Below are positions 8,248 through 17,109 of a stretch of 47,014 bases of DNA, piece by piece. Each line of letters begins with the position of its first letter. Position 1 is the first letter of the stretch. The notes under the pieces were generated by a model, which made no database searches, was not told the DNA's origin, and was given only the letters and a program-made list of their open reading frames with translations. The DNA comes from UBA4823 sp034436035. GTDB taxonomy: Bacteria; Chloroflexota; Anaerolineae; Anaerolineales; UBA4823. The stretch is taken from contig DAOTVW010000070.1 in NCBI GenBank assembly GCA_034436035.1, forward strand, positions 1 to 47,014, read 5' to 3'. The translations under genes were made by a program, and so were the position numbers.

Positions 8248-9936
8248 CTAATGGAGTTTATAGATCCGGGCGTACTCAATTTGATTAATAAAAATCCGCT
8301 TTTCAATGGGAAGGTCTTTCACATAATCTAAATAGAACTTGCCTAACCCCCTTTGCTCCTGATTAATATATATCACAACATAATCCGCCTTCTGTAACGT
8401 TTGTAATCGTTTGGTTGTTTGACGCTCTTCTGGGCGAATTTGGCGGGTTATGCCATCGAAAAAGTATGAAAAACAACCCGTAGCGTACCATGCAAATACC
8501 TGTAATTTCTCTGCATCAGCTTTTTGGTTGAGATATTCAGCAGCCAGTTCTAATCCTTCCCCCTCGCCTACATCCATAATGGCTACTGCTCTGGTTGGTC
8601 CTCCCAACAACGGGTTGTAATAAGAAACCATATATGGGAAGAGAGATATCGAGGAAAAAGCTTGTAATCCGACTGCAACAAGCAATATCACAGGGGCAAG
8701 GAATTTCCCAAAACCTTTTTGAAAGATCATTTTCGCCAACACAGCATAACCAATCCCGGCCAGCAGATCCAATGGTGGAAAGACCGGCAGGATATACCGA
8801 TCAAATTTTTTATCCCCGAGATTCATGAAAAACATAAATCCCAATCCAAATAACCACAATCCCGCCACTACAATGGAGATATGGTTATCTCCATCCATAG
8901 CTTTTCGATTAAAAATAACCATCACAAACAATATCAAACCAAGAATAATCACCGGTGTCGTGCGCCAGAAAAAATTAATTGGATAAAAATCCCAGACCCG
9001 AACGCTTAATTGCCCAGTTGGGTAGATTATTCCTTTATAAAATAAGGCTTGTTCATGTCCTTCTTGAGCTGCTTGAAATCCTTTTAACAAAACGAGGTGA
9101 ATTACACGAACCGGGTCTGATAACAATGCTGGCCAAAACAACAGGGAGACAAATAAGGCGCTCGCTCCCCAAATAGAGAATACCTTGGTAAGTTGAACGA
9201 AGAAGTTCTGCCAATCTTTTTTACTGTGAGGTTTAACCTCCCAATAAATCATCATGAGGATGAGTGACCCGATAAATGGCAATAAAAACAAACCCGGAGA
9301 TTTCGTCAGCCAGCTTAACGCACTGCAGGCTCCCGATAATAGAAGAGATGAAATCCGTTTTTTCTTCCAAAAATGAAACAATCCGAGCATCGCTAAGAAC
9401 ATGAAATTACTCAAGAATCCATCTAAATGAAGGATGCGGGTAAGAGCAAGATGAAACGGATCGAATGCAATAAAGCTAAACCCTAGCAAGGCGGGTAATA
9501 ATCCTACCAAATCCCAGGCATAGAAAAAAGCGATGGTTAATGTAACTGTTGTGACAAGCGCCATCAGAATCCGGTCGGTGACGAGGATATCGAATGGATT
9601 CACTTTTAATTTTGCAAGAAGGTCTTCATATTGGCGATAATTGAGTTGACCAGTTTGTTCACGAACCACCTCGGGGTGTGAAATAAGTAAACCAGTCGCT
9701 CCAACCCACATGGTGGTCACCCCAGGATGGTTAATTTGATAGGTAAATCTCCAATCGTGTTCTTTCAATGCGTTTAAGAAATTCGCGGAACGATACAGCC
9801 ACAATGGTTCATCTACCATCACATAATGGTCAGGGGTGATAAGGCGCGGCACAGCAAACATCATCCCAACCAAAAAAGTAATAAGAATAATAATAAGACG
9901 AGATGGCGTTTTCAAAAAGTAATAAATTTTTTTCAT
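8248..9936 (-). CDS. GT-C-type membrane glycosyltransferase (PMT/ArnT-like)
   Basis: 562-aa polytopic protein with about ten membrane segments. Near the N-terminus, after the first helix, a VDEPLWLYRSANF segment (about residues 41-53) carries the acidic Asp-Glu pair typical of dolichyl-phosphate-mannose-type transferases, followed by a conserved-looking loop NHPGVTTMWVGATG. Family members move a sugar from a polyprenyl-phosphate donor to a protein or lipid acceptor on the outer side of the membrane. The C-terminal domain of about 130 residues looks soluble. Donor and acceptor cannot be told from sequence. The start codon is the ATG at 9936; no strong ribosome site was seen. Confidence 0.78.
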   Translation of the reverse strand: MKKIYYFLKTPSRLIIILITFLVGMMFAVPRLITPDHYVMVDEPLWLYRSANFLNALKEHDWRFTYQINHPGVTTMWVGATGLLISHPEVVREQTGQLNYRQYEDLLAKLKVNPFDILVTDRILMALVTTVTLTIAFFYAWDLVGLLPALLGFSFIAFDPFHLALTRILHLDGFLSNFMFLAMLGLFHFWKKKRISSLLLSGACSALSWLTKSPGLFLLPFIGSLILMMIYWEVKPHSKKDWQNFFVQLTKVFSIWGASALFVSLLFWPALLSDPVRVIHLVLLKGFQAAQEGHEQALFYKGIIYPTGQLSVRVWDFYPINFFWRTTPVIILGLILFVMVIFNRKAMDGDNHISIVVAGLWLFGLGFMFFMNLGDKKFDRYILPVFPPLDLLAGIGYAVLAKMIFQKGFGKFLAPVILLVAVGLQAFSSISLFPYMVSYYNPLLGGPTRAVAIMDVGEGEGLELAAEYLNQKADAEKLQVFAWYATGCFSYFFDGITRQIRPEERQTTKRLQTLQKADYVVIYINQEQRGLGKFYLDYVKDLPIEKRIFINQIEYARIYKLH

Positions 9937-9981
9937 GAGGTTATTAATAAAAGCTTTTCTCTTTAAGATGACAGCGCTTCT

Positions 9982-10236
9982 TCAATAAGGTATCTTATCT
10001 GAAATAAATATCATGCTATTCGAGTTATTCCATTTTACCATTTGAAGGAAAGCGGTGATAGCAGGAGTTTGCCTAATCGGAAAGCACTCAGAGAGAACAA
10101 ATTCGTTTTCGATTTTTGTTTTATCCCAGAAAAAGATGTGGCTCGGTAATTGTCTCCATTGAAACCTTTTGAATAATTTCCAACCTTCATCGAAATGTTC
10201 CAATATTTTGTTAATATCAAACTTATGCGATTCCAA
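9982..10236 (-). CDS. possible small protein with TTG start, unknown
   Basis: 84-codon frame in the gap between the glycosyltransferase gene and clpB. The start would be TTG at 10236, preceded by a good ribosome site (AGAGGAG, 6-7 bases away). The product is rich in aromatic and charged residues with no recognised domain, and might be the remnant of a larger gene. The other open frame over the same bases (10035-10310) lacks such a signal. The rest of the 9937-10419 gap holds only AT-rich sequence and clpB upstream signals. Confidence 0.3.
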   Translation of the reverse strand: MESHKFDINKILEHFDEGWKLFKRFQWRQLPSHIFFWDKTKIENEFVLSECFPIRQTPAITAFLQMVKWNNSNSMIFISDKIPY

Positions 10237-10370
10237 TAAAACTCCTCTAACCTAACACTGAAAAGAAAACCATAAACTTGAATCCACCTCGTCCTTGAGG
10301 TTAGGATCAATAAAATTAATAGGAAAGAATTTATTGTACAAAATCAGCTTAAACAATGGATTGATCTTTG

Positions 10371-10386
10371 ATAATGAAAGCATTAT
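10371..10386. repeat. small inverted repeat upstream of clpB
   Basis: ATAATG-AAAG-CATTAT, a perfect 6-4-6 palindrome 34 bases before the clpB start. It could be an operator, but it does not match the CIRCE/HrcA element (TTAGCACTC-N9-GAGTGCTAA) and may be chance in AT-rich sequence. Confidence 0.25.
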
Positions 10387-10419
10387 TCGAAATCATCTTA
10401 TTATTGTTGGAGGAGAAAC

Positions 10420-13014
10420 ATGAATTTAGATAAATTTACACAAAAATCACAAGAAGCGGTTTTTAGCGCACAGCAGATTGCGCGGGATTATTCCCATCAA
10501 GCTATTGAACCGGCGCATATCCTACTGGCATTATTGCGCCAGGAAGAAGGTGTCGTGCCAGCAATCGTCACACAAGTAGCCGGGAGCGTCTTAGCTCTCC
10601 GCGAAGAGTTGACGAAAGATCTCGAAAGCCGTCCCCGGGTTTACGGTGGAGGTGGTGAGATTGGTTTATCCCGCCCTGCAGCAGAAACGTTAGAAGCCGC
10701 AGAGCGCTATGCCAAAGGGATGCAGGATGAGTATGTCTCAACGGAGCATATCTTGCTTGGCTTGACCGATAGTATCGAAGGAAAACGGCTTGCTCAATAT
10801 GGATTAACCAAAGATGCCATCTTAAAAGCACTAGCAGGTATTCGTGGAACGCAACGGGTAACCTCGCAAAACCCGGAAAGCACTTATCAGGCATTAGAAA
10901 AATATGGCCGCGATTTAACCGCCTTAGCGCGGCAGGGTAAATTGGATCCGGTGATTGGGCGTGACGAAGAAATCCGCCGCGTTATCCAAATCCTTTCTCG
11001 CCGCACGAAGAATAATCCAGCTCTGATTGGTGAGCCTGGGGTAGGTAAAACCGCAGTAGTCGAAGGATTGGCTCAACGAATTGTCAATGGAGATGTTCCA
11101 GAAGGTTTAAAGCACAAACGTTTAGTGCAACTGGATATGGGTGCACTGGTAGCTGGGGCTAAATATCGCGGTGAGTTTGAAGAACGACTCAAAGCCGTTC
11201 TAAAAGAGATCACCGATGCCCAGGGTGAAGTGATCTTGTTTGTAGACGAAATGCACACGGTTGTTGGAGCCGGTGCAGCAGAAGGCGCAATGGACGCGGG
11301 CAATATGCTGAAACCGATGCTGGCGCGGGGAGAATTACATATGATCGGCGCGACTACCCTCGATGAATATCGAAAGTACGTCGAGAAAGATCCCGCGTTG
11401 GAACGGCGTTTCCAACCCGTGATCATCGATGAGCCAAGTGTCGAAGAGACAATTAGCATTTTACGCGGTTTGAAAGAACGATATGAACTCCATCACGGGG
11501 TGCGTATCACCGACCCGGCTGTCATTGCAGCTGCCACACTATCCCACCGCTATATCACCGATCGGCACTTGCCGGATAAGGCAATTGACCTGATCGATGA
11601 AGCTGCTGCGAGACTGCGCACCGAAATCGATTCGAAACCACAAGCGCTGGATGACGTCGACCGCCAAATCATGCAGCTTGAAATCGAACGCGAAGCGTTG
11701 AAAAAAGAGAAGGATAAAGCGTCAAAGGAAAGATTAGAGCGAATTGAAAAGGAGCTGGCAGACTTGCATGAGCAGTCCAATCAATTACGCGCCCGCTGGC
11801 AAGCTGAAAAAGAAGCCATCACGCATCTACAATCGATCAAAGAACAAATCGAGCAAACACGCTTAGAGATCGAACGTGCAGAACGCCAAAATCAGTTGGA
11901 AACCGTCGCGCGCTTACGCTATGGAACATTGAGAGAACTTGAAGCTCGTCTGGCTGAAGGTGAACGACGGTTGAAGGAGCTGCAGCAGGGTCAACCGTTA
12001 CTCAAAGAGGAAGTGGATGCAGAAGAAATCGCTCAAGTAGTAGCCCGCTGGACAGGAATCCCGGTCTCGCGGCTATTAGAAGCGGAGACCCAAAAATTGA
12101 TTTACATGGAAGAACGCCTCCATCAGCGCGTCGTCGGTCAGGAAGATGCAATTCGTGCGGTTTCCAATGCCGTACGGCGAGCCCGCGCAGGTTTACAAGA
12201 TCCAAATCGGCCTATTGGCTCTTTCATCTTCCTCGGTCCAACTGGGGTGGGGAAGACAGAACTAGCCCGCGCCCTAGCGGAGTTCATGTTCGATGATGAG
12301 CGGGCGATGATTCGCATCGATATGAGCGAATATCAAGAGAAACACACCGTCTCGCGCTTAGTGGGTGCACCACCGGGCTATGTTGGCTATGAAGAAGGCG
12401 GGCAGTTAACCGAAGCCGTGCGGAGACGCCCTTACAGCGTAGTGCTATTCGATGAAATCGAAAAAGCGCACAGCGAGGTATTCAACGTGTTGCTCCAGTT
12501 ATTGGATGATGGGCGATTAACCGATGGGCACGGACGGACGGTGGATTTCCGCAACACAATCGTGATCATGACCAGCAACCTTGGTAATCAACTGTGGGAG
12601 GGTGGCCATGAGGTTAGCCGAGAAGAGATCACCCGTGTGTTGCAGATGCACTTCCGCCCAGAGTTCTTGAACCGCATCGATGAGATTATTCTGTTCCACC
12701 CGCTGACACGTGAACATTTAGCCCAGATCGTGGATATTCAATTGCGGCGCATCGCTGCTTTGCTCAAAGAACGCGGCTATATACTGGAAGTGGACCAAAC
12801 CGCGCGCGAATATCTGGCTGAGGTTGGATATGATCCAGACTTTGGCGCCAGACCCCTCAAACGAGCTATTCAACGGGAGCTGCAAGATCCGCTAGCTTTG
12901 AAAATTTTGGCGGGTGAATTTCACGAAGGCGACACAATATTGGTAGAACGGGGAGCAGAAGGGCTTACTTTCCGAGTCGGCATCCCGGTAATAGAAGGAG
13001 AAGTGGTAGATTAA
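10420..13014 (+). CDS. clpB: ATP-dependent disaggregase ClpB
   Basis: 864 aa, full length for ClpB/Hsp104. In order: Clp N-domain repeats (about 1-145); first AAA+ module with Walker A GEPGVGKT at 204-211 and Walker B LFVDEMH; a coiled-coil middle domain (about 405-530, rich in Glu/Lys/Arg/Gln) that distinguishes ClpB from ClpA/ClpC; second AAA+ module with Walker A GPTGVGKT at 606-613 and VLFDEIEKAH; and a C-terminal D2 domain. It pulls proteins out of aggregates in the cytoplasm together with DnaK. GGAGGAG precedes the ATG with good spacing. The gene stands alone and ends in a strong hairpin. No CIRCE element was seen upstream. Confidence 0.97.
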   Translation: MNLDKFTQKSQEAVFSAQQIARDYSHQAIEPAHILLALLRQEEGVVPAIVTQVAGSVLALREELTKDLESRPRVYGGGGEIGLSRPAAETLEAAERYAKGMQDEYVSTEHILLGLTDSIEGKRLAQYGLTKDAILKALAGIRGTQRVTSQNPESTYQALEKYGRDLTALARQGKLDPVIGRDEEIRRVIQILSRRTKNNPALIGEPGVGKTAVVEGLAQRIVNGDVPEGLKHKRLVQLDMGALVAGAKYRGEFEERLKAVLKEITDAQGEVILFVDEMHTVVGAGAAEGAMDAGNMLKPMLARGELHMIGATTLDEYRKYVEKDPALERRFQPVIIDEPSVEETISILRGLKERYELHHGVRITDPAVIAAATLSHRYITDRHLPDKAIDLIDEAAARLRTEIDSKPQALDDVDRQIMQLEIEREALKKEKDKASKERLERIEKELADLHEQSNQLRARWQAEKEAITHLQSIKEQIEQTRLEIERAERQNQLETVARLRYGTLRELEARLAEGERRLKELQQGQPLLKEEVDAEEIAQVVARWTGIPVSRLLEAETQKLIYMEERLHQRVVGQEDAIRAVSNAVRRARAGLQDPNRPIGSFIFLGPTGVGKTELARALAEFMFDDERAMIRIDMSEYQEKHTVSRLVGAPPGYVGYEEGGQLTEAVRRRPYSVVLFDEIEKAHSEVFNVLLQLLDDGRLTDGHGRTVDFRNTIVIMTSNLGNQLWEGGHEVSREEITRVLQMHFRPEFLNRIDEIILFHPLTREHLAQIVDIQLRRIAALLKERGYILEVDQTAREYLAEVGYDPDFGARPLKRAIQRELQDPLALKILAGEFHEGDTILVERGAEGLTFRVGIPVIEGEVVD

Positions 13015-13020
13015 ATCAAG

Positions 13021-13057
13021 AGAGCCATCCGAAGAAATCAGTACTTCGGATGGCTCT
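13021..13057. terminator. strong hairpin terminator after clpB
   Basis: Perfect 14-bp stem (AGAGCCATCCGAAG at 13021-13034, complement at 13044-13057) with a 9-base loop, located 7 bases after the clpB stop and 11 bases before the end of the convergent bfr gene. It probably serves both. The downstream T-tract is short. Confidence 0.8.
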
Positions 13058-13067
13058 AATTTAATCG

Positions 13068-13535
13068 CTAGCTCGTTTGTTCTCCAAGGTAAACTTGTAA
13101 CCCCATTTGTTTGATTTGATCGAGTTGTGCTTCTATCCAGTCGATATGTTTTTCTTCGTCCTCGAGGATATCCTCGAGAAGTTCGCGGGTACCGTTATCG
13201 CCGAGTTCTAATGCTTGGCGTATGCCATCATTATACATTTTGATCGCTCCCTGCTCGGCTTCCCAATCGTTTTTGAGCTGTTTCTCAACATCTTCCCCGA
13301 TATGGATTTTGTGTAGCTCTGTGACAATTGGTTTTCCTTCTAAGAAAAGGATGCGGGCAATGAGTTTTTCAGCATGGTGCATTTCGTCAATTGCCCGTTG
13401 CTCGGTGGCTGAATTTAATTTTTCATAACCCCAATTATCGTACATCTCCGAATGGACCATATATTGGTTAATTGCGGTCAGCTCATCAGCCAGCATATAA
13501 TTTAATGTCTGCAGAATTGTCTCATTTCCTTTCAT
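13068..13535 (-). CDS. bfr: bacterioferritin
   Basis: 155-aa four-helix iron-storage protein. The dinuclear ferroxidase ligands are visible: Glu in ADELTAI, Glu and His in IDEMHHAE, Glu in WEAEQGA, and Glu/His in EDEEKHIDW. The Met of IDEM aligns with the haem-ligating Met52 of E. coli Bfr, so haem can probably bind between subunits. It oxidises and stores Fe(II) in a 24-mer shell. The start is placed at 13535 (MKGNE...) because the upstream ATG at 13547 lies within the ribosome site ATGGAGGGC, and the family starts with MKG. It is convergent with clpB. Confidence 0.93.
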   Translation of the reverse strand: MKGNETILQTLNYMLADELTAINQYMVHSEMYDNWGYEKLNSATEQRAIDEMHHAEKLIARILFLEGKPIVTELHKIHIGEDVEKQLKNDWEAEQGAIKMYNDGIRQALELGDNGTRELLEDILEDEEKHIDWIEAQLDQIKQMGLQVYLGEQTS

Positions 13536-13758
13536 CGTGCCCTCCATTTCAATAGTTTAATGACATTTATTATAAAGTATACCTTGTTAATTTCACAATT
13601 GGGGCTAAATTGTAAGGATGCTTATTCATTTCTCATCTTGCGCTATTTAAATTAGATGGGGAAATACCCTTTTAAACGCAAAGGAATGACAATTAATTGA
13701 TGGAAAAAGATAGATAGGTGATTCTGTTCCACATAAGAAACGGGAAAGTCACTTCATG

Positions 13759-13767
13759 TGTTATAGT
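13759..13767 (+). promoter_or_regulatory. extended -10 promoter of the SDR gene
   Basis: TGTTATAGT (TGn plus TATAGT) ends 16 bases before the ATG at 13784, with a Shine-Dalgarno (AAAGGAAA) between. It supports 13784 rather than the upstream GTG at 13718 as the start. Confidence 0.45.
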
Positions 13768-13783
13768 ATCAAAAGGAAATACG

Positions 13784-14602
13784 ATGAAAAATTCTTACCA
13801 ACAATTCTATGGTCAAACTGCCTTGATTAGCGGAGGTTCCAGTGGGATTGGCTTTGCGGTCGGGCGACAGCTGGCAAACGCCGGCGCAAATGTTTGGTTG
13901 TTGGCTCGCAGAAAAGAGAATTTAGAGAAGGCACTGGCTGCCTTACCCCGCTCTGCGCAACAATCTCATGGTGTTTTGGTTGGTGACGTTGCGGATTGGG
14001 AGCAAGTAAATCAACTCATGCAGCAAATGAAGCAAAAAGTGGGACTGCCTGATCTGATCATTAACAGCGCCGGAATCACACAACCCGGTTATGTACAGGA
14101 TTTATCCATTGATATTTTCCAAAAAATGATCTCGGTAAATTATTTGGGAACGGTCTATGTGATCAAAGCATTATTACCAGATTTAATTGCCCGCGCAAGC
14201 GGGACGATTGTCAACATCTCCTCTGTTGCCGGCTTCATCGGTGTGTTTGGATATTCTGCTTATGGTGCCTCGAAATACGCTGTTCGTGGTTTTTCGGATG
14301 TTCTCCGAGCGGAATTAAAACCAAGGGGTATCCATGTCTCGGTTGTTTTTCCTCCTGATACAGACACTCCCCAACTGGCTTATGAAACACCATTTAAGCC
14401 GCCAGAAACACGGGCACTTTCCAGCACAGGAGGAGTGCTCACCGCTGACCAGGTTGCCCAAGCGATATTGAAGGGAATTATTCGCCGGCAATATATCATC
14501 CTGCCGGGCACTGAAACAAAACTTCTCTATCATTTGAATAATCTACTCGGTAATGCAATTTACCCCTTAATGGATTGGATGATCCGCAAAGCTCGCTCCT
14601 GA
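13784..14602 (+). CDS. SDR oxidoreductase resembling 3-ketodihydrosphingosine reductase
   Basis: 272-aa short-chain dehydrogenase/reductase. Cofactor motif SGGSSGIG (16-23), NSAG (94-97), catalytic Y160 and K164 (YGASK), and SS at 146-147. The segment FPPDTDTP (188-195), followed by KPPETRALS, closely matches the signature region of eukaryotic 3-ketodihydrosphingosine reductase (KDSR/Tsc10), which reduces 3-ketosphinganine with NADPH. A C-terminal region with hydrophobic residues (about 240-262) may touch the membrane. It may thus reduce a long-chain keto lipid, but no serine palmitoyltransferase gene is near and other SDR substrates remain possible. The start is chosen by AAAGGAAA upstream of the ATG. 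Confidence 0.75.
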   Translation: MKNSYQQFYGQTALISGGSSGIGFAVGRQLANAGANVWLLARRKENLEKALAALPRSAQQSHGVLVGDVADWEQVNQLMQQMKQKVGLPDLIINSAGITQPGYVQDLSIDIFQKMISVNYLGTVYVIKALLPDLIARASGTIVNISSVAGFIGVFGYSAYGASKYAVRGFSDVLRAELKPRGIHVSVVFPPDTDTPQLAYETPFKPPETRALSSTGGVLTADQVAQAILKGIIRRQYIILPGTETKLLYHLNNLLGNAIYPLMDWMIRKARS

Positions 14603-14686
14603 CACTCCAAACTTTTAACTTAGTTATTATTGGCACAAGGATTGCATCCCAAATGAATGAATGTCATTTCATCTGGAGCGATTTCC

Positions 14687-15934
14687 ATGTATAATTTGTT
14701 TTATTCACCTATGGCAATAACTCGCTATCATCATCCCAGAGAACATTATCTGCAAACCGTCGTCACCTATCATCAAGATGGTATCTTGTTGGTTAACGAG
14801 GGTTCTGAAATTTTATATGCCAACCAAATCGCAGAAGACTTATTGAAAATACCGTCGGATCAACCCGAAAATCCAACCTTTCCTTTTCCGCTAAATATCA
14901 CCAATCCAACACCCATTGAATGGATCGGAGCTGATCAAGAGAAACGCACATTGGAGATGAAGGTTCAACCGGCCGTCTGTCAAGACCAACCCGTTTATCT
15001 CGTGACGCTGAAAGACATCACCCTCCAGGTGAAAAAGGACCAAAAGCTCCATCTGGCTGCGCAGGCGTTCGAAACCACGCACGAAGGAATTTTCATCACC
15101 GATGCGCAAGGGAAAATCATCTTGGTCAACCGCGCCTTTAGTGATATCACTGGATATACAAGCGAGGAAGTTCAGGGAAAAGAGGCTCATCACTTTCATA
15201 GTGATCAGCGGGACAGTGAATTTTACCTCCAAATGTGGAAATCTCTTTCCGTAACCGGGGCTTGGCAGGGTGAAATTTGGAATCGCCGCAAAGATGGGGA
15301 GATTTACCCAGAGTGGGTTACCATCAGCACGGTAAAAGATGGAGAAGGAAACCTATCGAATTATATTGTTATCTTCACCGATATTTCTAGCCGTAAACAC
15401 GCCGAAGACCGTTTGCGATTTTTAGCAACCCATGACCCCTTAACAGGGTTACCAAATCGTGAGCTCTTCCACGATCGCCTTGATCAGGCAATCATGCGCG
15501 CCCGCCGAGCACAATCGGGCAAAGATGAAAAATGGCGGGTGGCAGTGATGCTGCTGGACCTGGATAATTTCAAAGCGATTAATGACACGCTGGGGCATGC
15601 TTGGGGCGATCGGGTTTTGGTGGAGGTAGCGCAACGATTACAGAATTGCGTGCGTAAAAGTGATTCGGTTGCCCGCTTAGGAGGGGATGAATTTACCATT
15701 ATTTTAGAAGGGGTTGCGAACCGCCAAAATTGCGAGTTGGTTGCCAATAAAGTATTACAAACCATCAGCCAGCCATTTGAATTGGATGGTCGCAATTTCA
15801 TTCTTGGCACGAGCATTGGCATCAGCGTTTATCCAATGGATGGAGAGGATGGAGAAACCTTACTTAAACATGCTGATGTAGCAATGTATCGTGCCAAGCA
15901 AACCAAAGGGTGTTTTGTTTTCTATCAAACTTAA
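14687..15934 (+). CDS. PAS-PAS-GGDEF diguanylate cyclase
   Basis: 415 aa, cytoplasmic (no membrane segment). A degenerate PAS domain (about 25-120) is followed by a better PAS/PAC domain (about 125-245, with GIFITDAQGKIILVNRAF and the PAC segment RKDGEIYPEWV), then a GGDEF domain (about 252-412). The active-site loop is intact (GGDEF at 332-336), and an inhibitory-site RxxD (RKSD) lies five residues upstream, so product inhibition by c-di-GMP is expected. No EAL or HD-GYP partner is fused. The start is placed at 14687, where GGAG lies 8 bases upstream, not the upstream ATG at 14657. It was probably transcribed separately from the SDR gene 84 bases before it. Confidence 0.9.
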   Translation: MYNLFYSPMAITRYHHPREHYLQTVVTYHQDGILLVNEGSEILYANQIAEDLLKIPSDQPENPTFPFPLNITNPTPIEWIGADQEKRTLEMKVQPAVCQDQPVYLVTLKDITLQVKKDQKLHLAAQAFETTHEGIFITDAQGKIILVNRAFSDITGYTSEEVQGKEAHHFHSDQRDSEFYLQMWKSLSVTGAWQGEIWNRRKDGEIYPEWVTISTVKDGEGNLSNYIVIFTDISSRKHAEDRLRFLATHDPLTGLPNRELFHDRLDQAIMRARRAQSGKDEKWRVAVMLLDLDNFKAINDTLGHAWGDRVLVEVAQRLQNCVRKSDSVARLGGDEFTIILEGVANRQNCELVANKVLQTISQPFELDGRNFILGTSIGISVYPMDGEDGETLLKHADVAMYRAKQTKGCFVFYQT

Positions 15935-15935
15935 A

Positions 15936-16466
15936 TCATTTAACCGAGAAAGTCACCACTCTATCCGGGTTACCATTGACAAGAATCTGAACCTGATAAT
16001 CTCCAGGTGGCAGGCTTCCGTTTGATGGTTCAAAAGAAAAATGAACAAAACCTGAGCCAGAAGCTGTCAATTCGGTCTCACCCATTACATAACCGTTTTC
16101 AATACCCTCCACATTTACCACACTCCAAATGGATTTGATATTGGTATTTTCTGGTGCATTTTTCATCTTAACGACACAATGAAAAATGGATTGTGAAGTA
16201 TCAAAAGTATCCGTTACGTCGATTGGTTCGTATGTGTCATTATTGATATCCTTAGACATGACTACATCGGTAATGAAAGAAGAATCGGACGCAACTTCGG
16301 TCTGAATTTCAGCAGGGCTTTCCGTAATGATTTCCTGAGGAACTTCGGTCATCTCTTCTGGAACAGACTCGGTTACGGAAGCATTCGGGGTTAATAATTT
16401 ACACGATAAAGCTGTTAAGGATAAAACAATAACCAAAGCAAAGAAACGAAAATTGTGTGATTTCAT
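15936..16466 (-). CDS. lipoprotein of unknown function
   Basis: 176-aa secreted lipoprotein: basic start, hydrophobic signal (ALVIVLSLTALSC) with the lipobox cysteine, and a Glu/Thr/Pro/Ser-rich linker of about 40 residues. A beta-rich domain (about 65-176) then ends in a PPGDYQVQILVNG-type segment that resembles an immunoglobulin-like fold. No family assigned. The ATG at 16466 is preceded by GGAAGGA; an in-frame TTG six bases upstream is less likely. It is convergent with the diguanylate cyclase gene, one base apart, with no visible terminator. Confidence 0.7.
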   Translation of the reverse strand: MKSHNFRFFALVIVLSLTALSCKLLTPNASVTESVPEEMTEVPQEIITESPAEIQTEVASDSSFITDVVMSKDINNDTYEPIDVTDTFDTSQSIFHCVVKMKNAPENTNIKSIWSVVNVEGIENGYVMGETELTASGSGFVHFSFEPSNGSLPPGDYQVQILVNGNPDRVVTFSVK

Positions 16467-16749
16467 ATTCAAATCCTTCCTTTCTCGATTTGTTTATTCG
16501 GGAAACAAGATGAAAATTTGTTTCCGTAAAAATGCTTTCCAGAATTTCAACTTGGCAGAATAGGCAACCAATGGGGACAAAGAAATTGAAAAATCTGGTC
16601 TACTTTGATAAAACACAAAATAGATGTATTTCTATTTGTCAATATTATAACCTATTAAACTAATAATATCCAATAAGTATAATTACTTGAGTAAATTAGG
16701 GGCAATACAATTCGAGGGTTATCGTCGAAATCCTTTGACAACTGCTTCA

Positions 16750-16758
16750 TGCTATAAT
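16750..16758 (+). promoter_or_regulatory. extended -10 promoter with no nearby gene start
   Basis: TGCTATAAT, identical to the element at 1859-1867, lies in the 640-base gap before the ATPase gene (17110). Its transcript would run through the inverted repeat copy at 16.9 kb. It could be a distal promoter for the ATPase gene or for an untranslated RNA. Apart from this and the repeat copy, nothing else was recognised in 16467-17109. Confidence 0.35.
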
Positions 16759-16890
16759 TTAGTAAACAGATTATCCGTGAGGATTGATTACTTGAATCCG
16801 CAAGCTGGTATTGCAAATGTACCTTACCAATGACATTTGTCTTGGGGAGTACAATGATGCCATCGGTTCGCCAGCGTCTATCAAGGTAGA

Positions 16891-16928
16891 GACTGCTTCG
16901 GTCGCAATGAACGCTCTCTCGCAATGAC
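16891..16928 (-). repeat. inverted, diverged copy of the 93-bp repeat core
   Basis: On the minus strand this 38-base stretch matches the core of the 1.4-1.75 kb tandem units (GTCATTGCGA...GAGCGTTC...TTGCGAC...GAAGCA.TC) at 33 of 38 positions. It is a single copy in opposite orientation about 15 kb away, showing the element is dispersed. Confidence 0.75.
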
Positions 16929-17109
16929 AGCCGAGAGGCGAGCTTGCAAAGCCATCATTAAGCCGGCGTGGGGATGGTGGACTTCCCGATATGCCAAGAA
17001 CGTTTATCACAATAATGAACAGGCTGAGTAGTCATATAATTGAATAAAACCAATTGCGAGTTGCAGAATCTGATGACTGGTCTATCAATCCAAATCTAAA
17101 GGAGAGAGA

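Noticed and set aside
10035..10310. Alternative minus-strand frame overlapping 9982-10236
   Set aside because: It has no ribosome site, and its frame competes with one that does.
10321..10419. CIRCE/HrcA element or alternative heat-shock promoter for clpB
   Set aside because: The only palindrome (ATAATG-AAAG-CATTAT) does not match CIRCE, and no clear heat-shock sigma consensus was recognised.
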